Positions 53,697 through 62,606 of a DNA stretch of 64,000 bases are shown here, piece after piece (within the stretch, counting starts at the first letter, position 1; every line of letters begins with the position of its first letter). Made by a program: the position numbers and the translations under genes. The notes under the pieces were generated by a model, which had not been told where the DNA came from, did no database searches, and worked only from the letters and a program-made list of their open reading frames with translations. Location: NCBI RefSeq assembly GCF_025144145.1, contig NZ_CP083546.1, forward strand, positions 3,240,501 to 3,304,500, in the 5' to 3' direction. Origin of the DNA: Leisingera sp. M658. Its GTDB lineage: Bacteria > Pseudomonadota > Alphaproteobacteria > Rhodobacterales > Rhodobacteraceae.

Positions 53697-54722
53697 GTGG
53701 TACATTCCATTGTTCAATCACCTCTGTCTTTGGCCGATCTCGGCTGGTCTCAGTTCTTTGGCAACCAGCTGGGACCTGACGAAATGGATCTTGCCCGGAT
53801 GCGCATAGCGGCTGTCCACCGGTCCCGTATGACTGCTGTATCTGCAATGGGCCCAGTGAAGCTGAACCTGCCCGCCCAAACTACTACGGCAGATTTCGCC
53901 GTGGGGGACTGGATCTTAGCGGATCCTCCAACTCACATAGTCCTTAGCCGTTTGGAAAGACGTGCCCTATTGCAACGCCGGACCGAGTGTCCCCGGACCC
54001 CGCAACTGATCGCCGCAAATGTGGACACGCTCTTCATCGTTACATCCTGCAACGGTGATTTCAATCAAGCCCGGCTGGAACGCTACCTGGCCCTCGCAAA
54101 TGAGGCGGGCGTAAACCCAGTGATTGTCTTGACGAAAGCCGATCAAGCGGCGGATGCGGAACCGTACCGGCAGCAGGCGGCAGACCTTCAGCGCGGAGTG
54201 GCCGTCATTGCGGTGAACGCGAAAACCCGCGATGCGGTGACGGCTTTGGCTCCGTGGTGCGGGTCAGGGCAGACTATTGCTCTGGCCGGATCATCCGGGG
54301 TGGGGAAATCAAATCTGCTCAACACTCTTTCTGCCAAGCCACCTGAGGAAGCACAGCTTACTGGCGGCATTCGGGAGGACGATGCTAAGGGGCGCCACAC
54401 AACCACGTCGCGCTCCCTGCACTCTATCAAGGGCGGCGGCTGGGCAATTGACACGCCGGAAATCCGTACGCTGCATGTCAGCGATGTCCGGGCTGGTCTG
54501 GACATGCTGTTCGCGGAGATCACAGAGCTGGCACCCAAGTGCCGCTTTCGGGATTGTACCCACGCACACGAGCCAGGCTGTGAGGTTCAGGCAGCGGTTG
54601 CGGTTGACCCAGGTCGACTTGGCCGGTGGTGCAAGCTTGTCGAAGAAAATCCCAACAACACACGCTCTGGATCCAGGGCCCGTGGCTACAAGACCCCAGA
54701 CGTCCGTGGCAAGCGACGCTGA
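53697..54722 (+). CDS. rsgA: Ribosome small-subunit biogenesis GTPase RsgA
   Basis: A 341-aa circularly permuted GTPase. After an N-terminal OB-like part ('MGPVKLNLPAQTTTADFAVGDWILAD') come G4 'VLTKAD', G1 'LAGSSGVGKSNLLNTL', G2/G3 'GRHTTTSRSLHSIKGGGWAIDTPEIR', and the C-terminal zinc motif 'CRFRDCTHAHEPGCEV'. G3 reads DTPE where DTPG is usual. RsgA matures the 30S decoding centre. The start is GTG 53697; no closer ATG in frame. Low GC and gamma-type sequence agree with neighbouring rlmF and yaeQ. A second, native rsgA elsewhere in the genome is possible. Confidence 0.9.
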   Translation: MVHSIVQSPLSLADLGWSQFFGNQLGPDEMDLARMRIAAVHRSRMTAVSAMGPVKLNLPAQTTTADFAVGDWILADPPTHIVLSRLERRALLQRRTECPRTPQLIAANVDTLFIVTSCNGDFNQARLERYLALANEAGVNPVIVLTKADQAADAEPYRQQAADLQRGVAVIAVNAKTRDAVTALAPWCGSGQTIALAGSSGVGKSNLLNTLSAKPPEEAQLTGGIREDDAKGRHTTTSRSLHSIKGGGWAIDTPEIRTLHVSDVRAGLDMLFAEITELAPKCRFRDCTHAHEPGCEVQAAVAVDPGRLGRWCKLVEENPNNTRSGSRARGYKTPDVRGKRR

Positions 54723-54972
54723 GTCCATTCCCACTATGCGCGGCCTATGATCCACCGGGACTGACCTCTCCAGCACAGTCGCATTAGCCCGGCTCATTCA
54801 ACGCTGCCCGCAGCTTACCCAGGCCAGCCATTCGTGCTCAGTTCAACACTGTGATGGCTACTAAGGTCGGCGGCGGGTCGGGAACCTCGCGGAGCGATGC
54901 CAGTTGCTTTCCGCTTTCGCAAAGCCATGCTGCGGTCTAAACATCCCTATCTTCGCTAGTCCGGGAAAAATC

Positions 54973-55515
54973 ATGGCGCAAAATGCCACCATCTATAAAG
55001 TAGAGCTTTCCGTATCTGATATGGATCGACACTATTACGAGACCCACAAGTTGACCGTCGCCAAGCATCCTTCGGAGACGGATGAACGGTTGATGGTGCG
55101 TATTCTCGCTTTTGCGCTGAATGCCCATGAGCAATTGGAACTTACTAAGGGCCTTTCAACGGATGATGAGCCAGATATTTGGCAGAAAAGCTTGAGTGGC
55201 GAGCTTGAACTATGGGTAGCGTTAGGGCTTCCAAGCGAGAAGATTGTTCGTCAATCTTGTGGCAAAGCCAAAGAGGTGATTGTCTATAGTTATGGCAGGA
55301 CCGCTGAGGTGTGGTGGGAAAAGATCAAAAACAGCACCACCCGGTTTGATAACCTTCAGGTTGTTAATTTTTCAGAGACGGATACCCGTGACCTGGGAAA
55401 TCTTGCAAGTCGGTCGATGAAGCTGCAGGTCAATATTCAGGATGGTGATGTCATGGTCAGTGTTGATGATAGTATCGTCTACGTGACCCAGGCCAAATGG
55501 AAGAATGCGGTGTAG
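54973..55515 (+). CDS. yaeQ: YaeQ-family protein
   Basis: A 180-aa protein matching the YaeQ plan: 'MAQNATIYKVELSVSDMDRHYY' opening, 'LTVAKHPSETDERLMVRILAFALNAHEQLELTKGLSTDDEPDIWQ', 'ELWVALGLPSEKIVRQSCGKAKEVIVYSYG' and 'VWW'. YaeQ has a PD-(D/E)XK nuclease-like fold (ADEP and QxK style residues visible in 'DEPDIW' and 'ELWVALG') and no firmly established role; it has been linked to transcription-elongation phenotypes. E. coli YaeQ is 181 aa. Start ATG 54973 rather than the longer frame at 54904. AT-richer than the core genes; 250 bp after rsgA. Confidence 0.9.
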   Translation: MAQNATIYKVELSVSDMDRHYYETHKLTVAKHPSETDERLMVRILAFALNAHEQLELTKGLSTDDEPDIWQKSLSGELELWVALGLPSEKIVRQSCGKAKEVIVYSYGRTAEVWWEKIKNSTTRFDNLQVVNFSETDTRDLGNLASRSMKLQVNIQDGDVMVSVDDSIVYVTQAKWKNAV

Positions 55516-55699
55516 GCACGGCAGATTAGGCATCTGCCTTACCTCTGGATGATGCCCTCTTTTATGTGCCATAATCAGCTCCCCCAAGGCGACCGGCCCA
55601 ATGCCGACCTTGAGCGGGTCTGGCTCTTGCTGCAGTGCGGCTCGTCAAACCGGGCCTTGCTCCACTGATCAGCCCCACTTGAATGGTCCAGTTTGCTTG

Positions 55700-56137
55700 T
55701 TAGTGCATGACTTGCCTTGGGTCCATCTGGACGATGGTTTCCGGCGCCGGTGGGCGATAGCCCAGAGCACTATGTGGGCGTTTGGTGTTGTCGTGTTTCC
55801 TCCATTCTTCGATGAGGATTTGCGCCTCGCGCTGGCTGAAGAAGATTTCGCCGTTCAAGAACTCGTCCCTGAACCGTGCGTTGAAGCTCTCGCAATATCC
55901 GTTCCCCCATGGAGACCCTGGTTCGATGTATGCGGTCTTCGCGCCAACAGCCTTGATCCAGTTCTGGACGGCCTGAGCAACAAACTCCGGACCGTTGTCT
56001 GAACGAATGAACGACGGCACCCCGCGCAGAATGAACAGGCCGCTCAAGACATCGATGACGGTGCCTGAGTTCAGCTTGCGATCCACACGGATGGCAAGAC
56101 AGAGAACGGAGGGCTGGTTATGAGCATCAACGATCAA
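55700..56137 (-). pseudogene. IS3-family OrfB transposase, C-terminal fragment (copy B)
   Basis: It encodes '[48 protein letters not shown]', '[21 protein letters not shown]' and '[17 protein letters not shown]', with second Asp and Glu of the DDE triad. The first Asp and the N-terminal half are missing. It is clearly related to, but not the same as, the fragment at 24345-24878. The first residues ('MIVDAHNQPSV') are foreign. Confidence 0.85.
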
Positions 56138-56337
56138 ACGTCACAGTCAGCAACTGGCAGGTGCGCGCCCTTGAGGGGGCATACGTTGGCCTCGAACACC
56201 AATCTGAGGGAACGGCAATCTGAAACCGCAAGGCTGTCGAGCGTTTTGGGTTTTCAGCAGATTCCAGGCAGCTCTGGCCGGTGGCCACACAGAGTACCGA
56301 AGCGCGCCTTCAATCGGGCCGAGGGCCTGCATCGATA

Positions 56338-56440
56338 TTGGGAAAACCTCGGCAACGGGCCTGCCGTCCTCCGTCTGCTTGATGATGAACGCCTTCTGCG
56401 CGTCCGTGAACTTTGATGCCTTCAGGCGTTTCCGGTTCAG
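56338..56440 (-). pseudogene. IS3-family OrfA N-terminal fragment
   Basis: The minus strand reads 'NRKRLKASKFTDAQKAFIIKQTEDGRPVAEV' and then leaves the family. That is the helix-turn-helix start of an IS3 OrfA. It is preceded by a family F hairpin at 56440-56482. Confidence 0.7.
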
Positions 56441-56482
56441 CGGGAAAACAGTCCTCTGGACTGTTTCCTGATCCGCCTCACT
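56440..56482 (+). repeat. Hairpin element, family F (copy 2), before IS3 orfA
   Basis: GCGGGAAAA, stem CAGTCC-TCT-GGACTG, TTTCCT, two bases, TCCGCCT. Compared with copy 1 (23980) three stem pairs are changed on both arms while the flanks are kept. Confidence 0.65.
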
Positions 56483-56582
56483 CTCCCAGCCGGGGGTTCT
56501 CTTCGGGAAACTCCAGCTTCAAACGGTCCAGTTTTCAGGGGGCAGAGCCCAACAGTGGAGTTCCCCCCGGTCCGGTCCCTGC

Positions 56583-57503
56583 TTAGGGCAACAGCGCCAG
56601 GCGCCGCAGAAACAGTGATTTCACCGCATCCGCCTCCACCGTCATGCAGACCTTGACCGGCGCCCGTCCGCTGTCCGGTGCAGCCAGGGTCGCGCCGGAG
56701 GTTTCACCCTCGCAGGACACCTCAAGCGGCACGTCGCGCATTGCGAACAGATCCGGGTGAGTACAGGCAATCACCGCCGCCGGGTCGTGCAGCGAACAGC
56801 CGTAGAGGCCCGCAACCTCCCTGTAGAACTTGATATAGAAATGCGACATCTGCTGCAGCATGCCGCCCAGTTCCGGAGATTTGGCGGCGATGGCGGTAAA
56901 ATCCTCCGGCCGGCACAGGATCCGGTGGGTAACATCCAGCCCCACAAAGACCACTTTGGCGCCGCCCTGGCAAACCATGTCCGCAGCATGCGGGTCGTGA
57001 TAAATATTGGCCTCGGCGTGGGGCGTGATATTGCCGCCCTCTTCCAGCGAGCCGCCCATCACCACGATGGATTTGACGTTCCCGATGAACTCCGGGTCGC
57101 GCTGCATTGCCAGCGCAATGTTCGTCAGCGGTCCGATCGGACAGACCACCAGTTCGCCCTTGTGCTCGCGCGCCATGCGGCACAGGAAGCCCGCAGCCTC
57201 CTCGTTCAGCGCCCGGCCTCTGGGCTCGGCGGCGGGGATATCGCCAAAGCCCTCCTCGCCATGCACATAGGCCGAGGGTTTGAACGGCGGCAGCACCAGC
57301 GGCGTGGCGGCGCCGCCGGCCACCGGCACATCCAGCCCGGCGGCCTCCAGCAGGCGCAGCGCATTGCGGGTGGCGGTGGCGGTCGTGACATTGCCAAAGA
57401 TCGTGGTCAGACCCAGCAGATCAATATCCGGCGCCGCGGCGGCATAGAAGATCGCCATCGCATCGTCGATGCCCGGATCGGTGTCGATAATCAGTTTCAC
57501 CAT
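56583..57503 (-). CDS. Inosine/uridine-preferring nucleoside hydrolase
   Basis: A 306-aa hydrolase with the calcium-binding opening 'KLIIDTDPGIDDAMAIFYAAAA', 'LTTIFGNV', 'VCPIGPLTNIALAMQRDPEF', 'IVVMGGSLEEGGNITPHAEANIYHDPHAADMV', and 'GCSLHDPAAVIA' with the second Asp ligand. It cleaves ribonucleosides to ribose and base. It is the first core gene right of the accessory region; the IS3 remnant ends about 30 bp from its stop. It starts 16 bp after pth and could be cotranscribed with it. Confidence 0.92.
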   Translation of the reverse strand: MVKLIIDTDPGIDDAMAIFYAAAAPDIDLLGLTTIFGNVTTATATRNALRLLEAAGLDVPVAGGAATPLVLPPFKPSAYVHGEEGFGDIPAAEPRGRALNEEAAGFLCRMAREHKGELVVCPIGPLTNIALAMQRDPEFIGNVKSIVVMGGSLEEGGNITPHAEANIYHDPHAADMVCQGGAKVVFVGLDVTHRILCRPEDFTAIAAKSPELGGMLQQMSHFYIKFYREVAGLYGCSLHDPAAVIACTHPDLFAMRDVPLEVSCEGETSGATLAAPDSGRAPVKVCMTVEADAVKSLFLRRLALLP

Positions 57504-57519
57504 CTGCTTGCCTCCCGGC

Positions 57520-58197
57520 TTACTTGAACTTGTCCATCAGCTTTTCCATCGCTGAGCGGGTGTCGGGCGCAGGCTCTGCCTTGGCGGGCTGTTTCGCCTC
57601 CGCTTTGGGCTTGGTGGTGGAGCTGCGCGGCGGCGCCACGCGCAGGGCCACCGCATTCATGAACTTGCCGCCATCGCCGCGGGCCAGGTCCGCCGCGCCG
57701 TCCGAGATGCCGCGCATCACATCGTCCAGCCAGCCCTCATCCGCTTTGGGGAAGTCACGCAGCACATAGCCCGCCACCGCATCCTTGTGGCCCGGATGGC
57801 CGATCCCCAGCCGCACCCGCGCATAGTCCGCGCCGATATGGGAATGGATCGAGCGCAGACCGTTGTGTCCGGCATGGCCGCCGCCCTGCTTGATGCGCGC
57901 CTTGCCCGGCGCCAGATCCAGCTCGTCATGCAGCACCACCACATCGGCAAGCGTCAGCTTGTAAAACCGCATCGCCTCGCCCACCGACTGGCCGGACAGG
58001 TTCATGAAGGTTTGCGGCTTCAAGAGCAGCACCTTTTCGCCACCCAGATTGCCCTCGCAGATCATCGCCTGGAACTTGGCCTTCCAGGGGCTGAACCCGT
58101 GATCGCCGGCAATATTGTCCAGCGCCATGAAGCCGATGTTATGGCGGTTGCGCTCGTATTTCGGGCCGGGATTGCCAAGGCCGACAAAGAGTTTCAT
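57520..58197 (-). CDS. pth: Peptidyl-tRNA hydrolase
   Basis: A 225-aa enzyme that frees tRNA from peptidyl-tRNA. 'MKLFVGLGNPGPKYERNRHNIGFMALD' contains Asn10 and His20, 'QTFMNLSGQSVGEAMRFYK' the substrate-binding Asn, 'VLHDELDLAPGKARIKQGGGHAGHNGLRSI' the catalytic Asp and Asn. E. coli Pth is 194 aa; the extra basic tail ('STTKPKAEAKQPAKAEPAPD') is common in rhodobacters. In this order (rplY then pth) it follows the usual alphaproteobacterial arrangement, with one gene inserted between. Confidence 0.95.
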   Translation of the reverse strand: MKLFVGLGNPGPKYERNRHNIGFMALDNIAGDHGFSPWKAKFQAMICEGNLGGEKVLLLKPQTFMNLSGQSVGEAMRFYKLTLADVVVLHDELDLAPGKARIKQGGGHAGHNGLRSIHSHIGADYARVRLGIGHPGHKDAVAGYVLRDFPKADEGWLDDVMRGISDGAADLARGDGGKFMNAVALRVAPPRSSTTKPKAEAKQPAKAEPAPDTRSAMEKLMDKFK

Positions 58198-58273
58198 GGG
58201 TTCTGCCCGATCTGCGTTTCAGTAGACCCGTTTGATGCCCTATTTGACGTCCGGAATCCAGTGGTCTCCAGCG

Positions 58274-59515
58274 TCAGGCAAAGGCCCGGTCTGCAGCAAA
58301 GGGCGCCAAATCCACATTGGGCTGCCGGCCTTCCGCCAGATCGGCAACCAGCCTCCCGGTGATGCCGCCCAGGGTCAGGCCGATGTGCTGATGGCCAAAG
58401 GCGTGGATCACCCGGTCCGACTGCGGGCTGCGGCCAATCACCGGCAGCGAGTCCGGCATGGTCGGGCGGTAGCCCAGCCAGTCGCTGTCCGGGTCCGGCA
58501 GCGACCCCAGCATCTCTGCCCCCTTGCGAACGAGATAGTCCAGGCGGCGCGGGTTTGCAGGCGCGTCCAGCGCGGCGATCTCCACCGTGCCGGTCAGCCG
58601 CAAACCTTTCGCATGCGGCACCGCATAAAACCCGGCCTCGCCCCAGCCGACGGGCCGCGTCACCCGATGCCCCTCACTTTCATACATCACATGATAGCCG
58701 CGCTCGGTGCCAAGCGGCAGTTTCTGCGTACCCGCGCCCTTGATTTGTGTGGAGAACGCGCCACTGGCAATCACCGCGTGGCCGGCGGTGAGGCTCTGCC
58801 CGCCTGCCTGCAGTTCCACCCCTGTGTCCGAGGCCCGGACTGTCTCCGCCTTGGCCCGCAGCGTGGTGCCGCCCAGATCCGCAAATGCCCGGTGCATCCG
58901 GGTGATGAATTCCAGCGGATCGCGCAAGTGCCGGGCGGCGTGAAAATGCACCGCGCGTTTGACAGGCAGATGCAGGCCAGGCTCCATCTCCAGCGCTTCC
59001 TCCGGGTCAACCTCGCGCCAGGGCACGCCCAGCGCCCGGCGGCGTTCCAGGCCCGCGGCGGCAGCCTTGGCAGCCTTCCCGGTGGACCAGACCGACAGCT
59101 GACCGCGCTCGACCACCAGATCCTGGGCGCCTGCGGCCTCGATCAGCGGGTTTATTCCGGCATCGGCATGGGCCAGCAGATCTGCCAGATGGCCCGCAAT
59201 CCGGCGCGAAGGTGCGGCGCGGCAATTGGCCAGAAAGGACAGCATCCAACGCGGATTGCGCAGCGCATGGGCATAAGACAACGACAGCGGACTGTCCCTG
59301 GAGAACATCAGCTGCGGCAGGCTGGTCAGCACCGACGGGTCATTCACCGGCAGGCAGGCATAGGTCGCCAGGGTACAGGCATTGCCGTAACTGGTGCCGG
59401 ATCCGGGCGGCTCCGGGTCCATCAGCAGCACCTTATGCCCGCGCATCTGCACCCACAGCGCGCAGCTCATCCCCACCGCGCCTGCGCCCGCTATGGCAAT
59501 GTCAAAATCCGCCAT
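58274..59515 (-). CDS. FAD-dependent D-amino-acid dehydrogenase-like oxidoreductase
   Basis: A 413-aa DAO-family flavoprotein. 'DFDIAIAGAGAVGMSCALWVQMRGHKVLLMD' is the FAD Rossmann motif. 'GSGTSYGNACTLATYACLPV' and 'MLSFLANCR' resemble DadA, and 'DWLGYRPTMPDSLPVIGRSP' and 'AFGHQHIGLTLGGITGRLVADLAEGR' are the C-terminal DadA blocks. It probably oxidises a D-amino or imino acid and passes electrons to quinone. Substrate not predictable. Start ATG 59515; a longer frame upstream lacks a ribosome site and crosses the rplY terminator. Inserted between pth and rplY. Confidence 0.85.
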   Translation of the reverse strand: MADFDIAIAGAGAVGMSCALWVQMRGHKVLLMDPEPPGSGTSYGNACTLATYACLPVNDPSVLTSLPQLMFSRDSPLSLSYAHALRNPRWMLSFLANCRAAPSRRIAGHLADLLAHADAGINPLIEAAGAQDLVVERGQLSVWSTGKAAKAAAAGLERRRALGVPWREVDPEEALEMEPGLHLPVKRAVHFHAARHLRDPLEFITRMHRAFADLGGTTLRAKAETVRASDTGVELQAGGQSLTAGHAVIASGAFSTQIKGAGTQKLPLGTERGYHVMYESEGHRVTRPVGWGEAGFYAVPHAKGLRLTGTVEIAALDAPANPRRLDYLVRKGAEMLGSLPDPDSDWLGYRPTMPDSLPVIGRSPQSDRVIHAFGHQHIGLTLGGITGRLVADLAEGRQPNVDLAPFAADRAFA

Positions 59516-59592
59516 GCCCGTCCCTCCCCTGTCCTCGGGCGGAAATGGGGCAGCGGCGCAGGGAAAAGTCAACCACATGCCTGCGGGGCGGA

Positions 59593-59624
59593 CAAACAAA
59601 AACGGGCCCCCAGATGGGAGCCCG
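59593..59624 (-). terminator. Rho-independent terminator of rplY
   Basis: On the minus strand CGGGCTCCC-ATCT-GGGGGCCCG (9 bp, one G.T) is followed by TTTTTGTTTG. It lies 28 bp after the rplY stop and separates it from the oxidoreductase gene. Confidence 0.9.
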
Positions 59625-59651
59625 CAAACCAAACCCGGATGGGCGCGGTTC

Positions 59652-60287
59652 TTATTCTTCGGCAGCCACTGCTTCGGCTTCGCCTTCTTCGCCTTCTTCG
59701 TCATCCGATGCGGTCAGGCCGCCCGGGGATGCGATGTTGGCAATCACGAAGTCGCGGTCGATGGTCGGCTTGGCGCCGGCCGGCAGCTCGATCGACGAGA
59801 TGGTGACAACGTCGCCGATGTTCAGGCCTGCCAGATCGACAACCAGCTTCTCGGGGATGTCGCCAGCGGTCACGACCAGCTCAACCTCGGGGCGGGTCAC
59901 GTTCAGCATGCCGCCTTTTTTGACGCCGGGTGCTTCGTCCTCGTTGATGAACTCAACCGGGATGTACAGGTTGACTTTCGAGGTGCGGCGCAGACGCATC
60001 AGGTCGAGGTGGGTCGGCAGGTCCTTCACCACATCGCGCTGAACGTCGCGGCAGATCACGCGCACGTCGTCCTGGCCTTCCACTTTCAGGTTCCACAGGG
60101 TGGACTTGAACTGGCCGGCTTTCAGCTTTTTCAGCAGAACGTTGAACGGGATCTGGATCGCAACCGGATCCACGTCACCACCGTAAACAACGCCCGGTAC
60201 CATGCCTGCGCGGCGCGCAGCGCGAGCGGCGCCCTTGCCCGTCCCCGCACGTACTTCGGCGACGAGATCAGGAATCTCTTTTGCCAT
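59652..60287 (-). CDS. rplY: 50S ribosomal protein L25 (CTC form)
   Basis: A 211-aa protein with an N-terminal L25 domain ('[28 protein letters not shown]', '[26 protein letters not shown]') that binds 5S rRNA, and the C-terminal TL5/CTC domain ('[46 protein letters not shown]'). The tail is strongly acidic ('[18 protein letters not shown]'). Monocistronic by its own terminator. Standard chromosomal gene. Confidence 0.96.
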   Translation of the reverse strand: MAKEIPDLVAEVRAGTGKGAARAARRAGMVPGVVYGGDVDPVAIQIPFNVLLKKLKAGQFKSTLWNLKVEGQDDVRVICRDVQRDVVKDLPTHLDLMRLRRTSKVNLYIPVEFINEDEAPGVKKGGMLNVTRPEVELVVTAGDIPEKLVVDLAGLNIGDVVTISSIELPAGAKPTIDRDFVIANIASPGGLTASDDEEGEEGEAEAVAAEE

Positions 60288-60413
60288 GTCAATTCTCCAA
60301 TGTATCTAGGGCGGAGTGCCTCCAAGGCTGTCACCCCGCGTGAAGCCGTGCCTATAGACCGCTTGCGGCAATTTGGGAAGGGGCAAAGCCCCCTGCCCGG
60401 TTCCGGGGCCGCG

Positions 60414-61580
60414 TTATTCCTGCCAGCGCCCGCCGAAATCCTGCGGCACCAGCAGATTATGACGCCCCAGGCCATCAACTGAACGTTCGCCGCACAGTGC
60501 CATGGTGGTGTCCAGTTCCTTGCGAATCACTTCCAGAGCCTCGGTGACGCCTTTCTGGCCCCTTGCCCCCAGGCCGTAAACAAAGGCGCGGCCGATCATG
60601 GTGCCGGTGGCCCCCAGCGCCAGTGCCTTCAGCACGTCCTGGCCAGAGCGGATGCCGCTGTCCAGATGCACCTCGACGTCACTGCCCACAGCATCCATGA
60701 TTTCCGGCAGCATCCGGATGGAACTCAGCGCGCCGTCCAGCTGCCGCCCGCCGTGGTTCGACACAACGATGGCATCGGCGCCCAGTTTGGCGGCCATCCT
60801 CGCGTCTTCGGCGTCCAGAACCCCTTTCAGGATCACCTTGCCGCCCCACATCTCCATCAGCTTTTCAACCTTGCCCCAGTCCAGCGCCGGATCGAATTGC
60901 TCGGCCGTCCAGGCGCCCAGCTGCGAGGTGTCGGAAACGCCGTGCACATGGCCGACGATATTGCCGAAATTGCGCCGCTTGGCGCCCAGCATCTGCAAGC
61001 CCCAGGTCCATTTGGTCATCAGGTTGACAATGGTCGCGGGGGTCAGCTTGGGCGGCGCCGACAGCCCGTTTTTCAGATCCTTGTGCCGCTGGCCCAGGAT
61101 CTGCAGGTCCAGCGTGATCACCAGCGCCGAGCATTTGGCATCCTTGGCCCGCTGGATCAGGCGGCGGATGTAGTCCTCGTCCTTCATCGTATAAAGCTGG
61201 AACCAGAATGGCTTGGTGGTCGCTTCCGCCACTTCCTCGATCGAGTTGATCGACATGGTGGACAGCGTGAACGGCACCCCGAACTCCTCAGCCGCGCGGG
61301 CCGCCTTGATCTCGCCATCGGCGTGCTGCATCCCCATCAGCCCCACCGGCGCCAAGGCCACCGGCATCGCCACGTCCTGGCCGATCATCCGGGCCGCGGT
61401 CGTGCGCCGGGTCATGTCCACCGCCACCCGCTGGCGCAGGCGGATCTGCTCAAAATCTGAGGTGTTCTCGCGGAAGGTCTGCTCGGTCCAGCTGCCGCTT
61501 TCGGCATAATCATAGAACATCCGCGGCACACGGCGTTCATAGATGCGCTTCAGGTCGTTGATATTTGTGATCACCGGCAC
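60414..61580 (-). CDS. lldD: FMN-dependent L-lactate dehydrogenase
   Basis: A 388-aa alpha-hydroxyacid dehydrogenase. Features are 'MFYDYAESGSWTEQTFRENTSDFEQIRLRQR', 'PVALAPVGLMGMQHADGE', 'PFWFQLYTMKDEDYIRRLIQRAK' (Tyr, Gln), 'LVITLDLQILGQRHKDLKNG', and the catalytic 'VVSNHGGRQLDGALSSI' with His and Arg. It oxidises L-lactate to pyruvate at the membrane. I chose GTG 61580 (MPVITNINDLKR) because GGGAGAGA is five bases upstream; ATG 61601 is in frame and possible. Confidence 0.9.
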   Translation of the reverse strand: MPVITNINDLKRIYERRVPRMFYDYAESGSWTEQTFRENTSDFEQIRLRQRVAVDMTRRTTAARMIGQDVAMPVALAPVGLMGMQHADGEIKAARAAEEFGVPFTLSTMSINSIEEVAEATTKPFWFQLYTMKDEDYIRRLIQRAKDAKCSALVITLDLQILGQRHKDLKNGLSAPPKLTPATIVNLMTKWTWGLQMLGAKRRNFGNIVGHVHGVSDTSQLGAWTAEQFDPALDWGKVEKLMEMWGGKVILKGVLDAEDARMAAKLGADAIVVSNHGGRQLDGALSSIRMLPEIMDAVGSDVEVHLDSGIRSGQDVLKALALGATGTMIGRAFVYGLGARGQKGVTEALEVIRKELDTTMALCGERSVDGLGRHNLLVPQDFGGRWQE

Positions 61581-61670
61581 TGGATTCTCTCCCGATCTCA
61601 TGTGGTAAAGTTTTCTTACCAATTTGTCGAAGCAAAGGCAACGCCGCGATTGCCGCACCCCTTGAGACGC

Positions 61671-61699
61671 AAAAAGCCGCACCCGAAGGCGCGGCTTTT
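61671..61699 (-). terminator. Rho-independent terminator of trpA
   Basis: On the minus strand AAAAGCCGC-GCC-TTCGG-GT-GCGGCTTTTT forms a strong hairpin with a stable tetraloop region and a T tail, 22 bp after the trpA stop. Confidence 0.9.
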
Positions 61700-61721
61700 C
61701 AAACCTGTTTGCTGCAGACCC

Positions 61722-62513
61722 TCAGCCTTTATGCGCACCATCCGCGAGGGACTTCACAAACGCCAGCACCTCGGCCGGCGACTTGCCTGCGCCGATCTGG
61801 CTGACAATGGCGCTGCCCACTACGGCGCCGTCCGAGATCGAGGCGATGTTCTGCGCCTTCTGGGGCGTATTGATGCCAAAGCCCACGATAATCGGCAGAT
61901 CGGTGGCCGCCTTGATGCGGGCAACCTCGGGGCCGACGTCGGTGGCCTCGGCCTCTGCCGCGCCGGTGATGCCGGTGATCGACACATAATAGACAAAGCC
62001 CGAAGTGTTCTGCAGCACCTTGGGCAGGCGCGCGTCATCGGTGGTGGGGGTGGCCAGGCGGATGAAGTTCAGCCCCGCTTTTTGCGCCGGGATGCACAGC
62101 TCGTCATCTTCTTCCGGCGGCAGGTCCACCACGATCAGCCCGTCTATGCCGGCCGCTTTGGCGTCTTCCAGAAAGGTATCCACACCACGGTTATAGATCG
62201 GGTTGTAATAGCCCATCAGCACGATCGGCGTGGTGTCGTCGCCTTTGCGGAAATCTGCCGCCAGCTGCAACGTCTTCTCCAGCGTCATACCGCCGTCCAG
62301 CGCGCGTTGGCCCGCCAGCTGGATGGTCGGCCCGTCAGCCATTGGATCGGTGAACGGCAGGCCCAGCTCAATAATGTCCACACCGGCGCCCGGCAGCCCT
62401 TTGACCACTTCCAGCGAGGTGTCATAATCGGGGTCGCCCGCCATCACATAGGTGACAAAGGCTTTCTTTCCGGCGGCTTTCAGGTCGGCGAATTTGGCAT
62501 CAATGCGGGTCAT
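61722..62513 (-). CDS. trpA: Tryptophan synthase alpha subunit
   Basis: A 263-aa TIM-barrel enzyme that cleaves indole-3-glycerol phosphate. Catalytic Glu is in '[20 protein letters not shown]' and Asp in the same block; '[37 protein letters not shown]', '[12 protein letters not shown]' and '[14 protein letters not shown]' (phosphate loop) are standard. trpB is not adjacent downstream within the window; upstream neighbour is the PagL-like gene. Confidence 0.97.
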   Translation of the reverse strand: MTRIDAKFADLKAAGKKAFVTYVMAGDPDYDTSLEVVKGLPGAGVDIIELGLPFTDPMADGPTIQLAGQRALDGGMTLEKTLQLAADFRKGDDTTPIVLMGYYNPIYNRGVDTFLEDAKAAGIDGLIVVDLPPEEDDELCIPAQKAGLNFIRLATPTTDDARLPKVLQNTSGFVYYVSITGITGAAEAEATDVGPEVARIKAATDLPIIVGFGINTPQKAQNIASISDGAVVGSAIVSQIGAGKSPAEVLAFVKSLADGAHKG

Positions 62514-62572
62514 GGGCGGGCCTTTTATTCAGGTTTCCGCCATGGTGTGCCGAATGTTGCGCGGGAAATCAA

Positions 62573-62597
62573 TCCCGGGCCGCGCGCAGGCCCGGGA
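62573..62597 (-). terminator. Hairpin after PagL-like gene
   Basis: A 9-bp perfect inverted repeat (TCCCGGGCC and complement, 7-nt loop) lies 9 bp after the stop at 62607, followed on the minus strand by TTGATTT. A plausible weak terminator that also insulates trpA. Confidence 0.6.
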
Positions 62598-62606
62598 ATG
62601 CACCGG

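Larger units (their letters stand above)
55674..56551 (-). mobile_element. IS3-family element, internally replaced remnant (copy B)
   Basis: Outer parts are IS3-like: CCCCACTTGAATGGTCC near 55675, matching copy A at 24351, and CTGAAAACTGGACCG (minus) near 56540 at the other end. OrfB C-terminus lies at 55700-56100 and an orfA start at about 56340-56440. The stretch 56105-56335 between them matches neither orf. The element is inactive. Confidence 0.75.
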
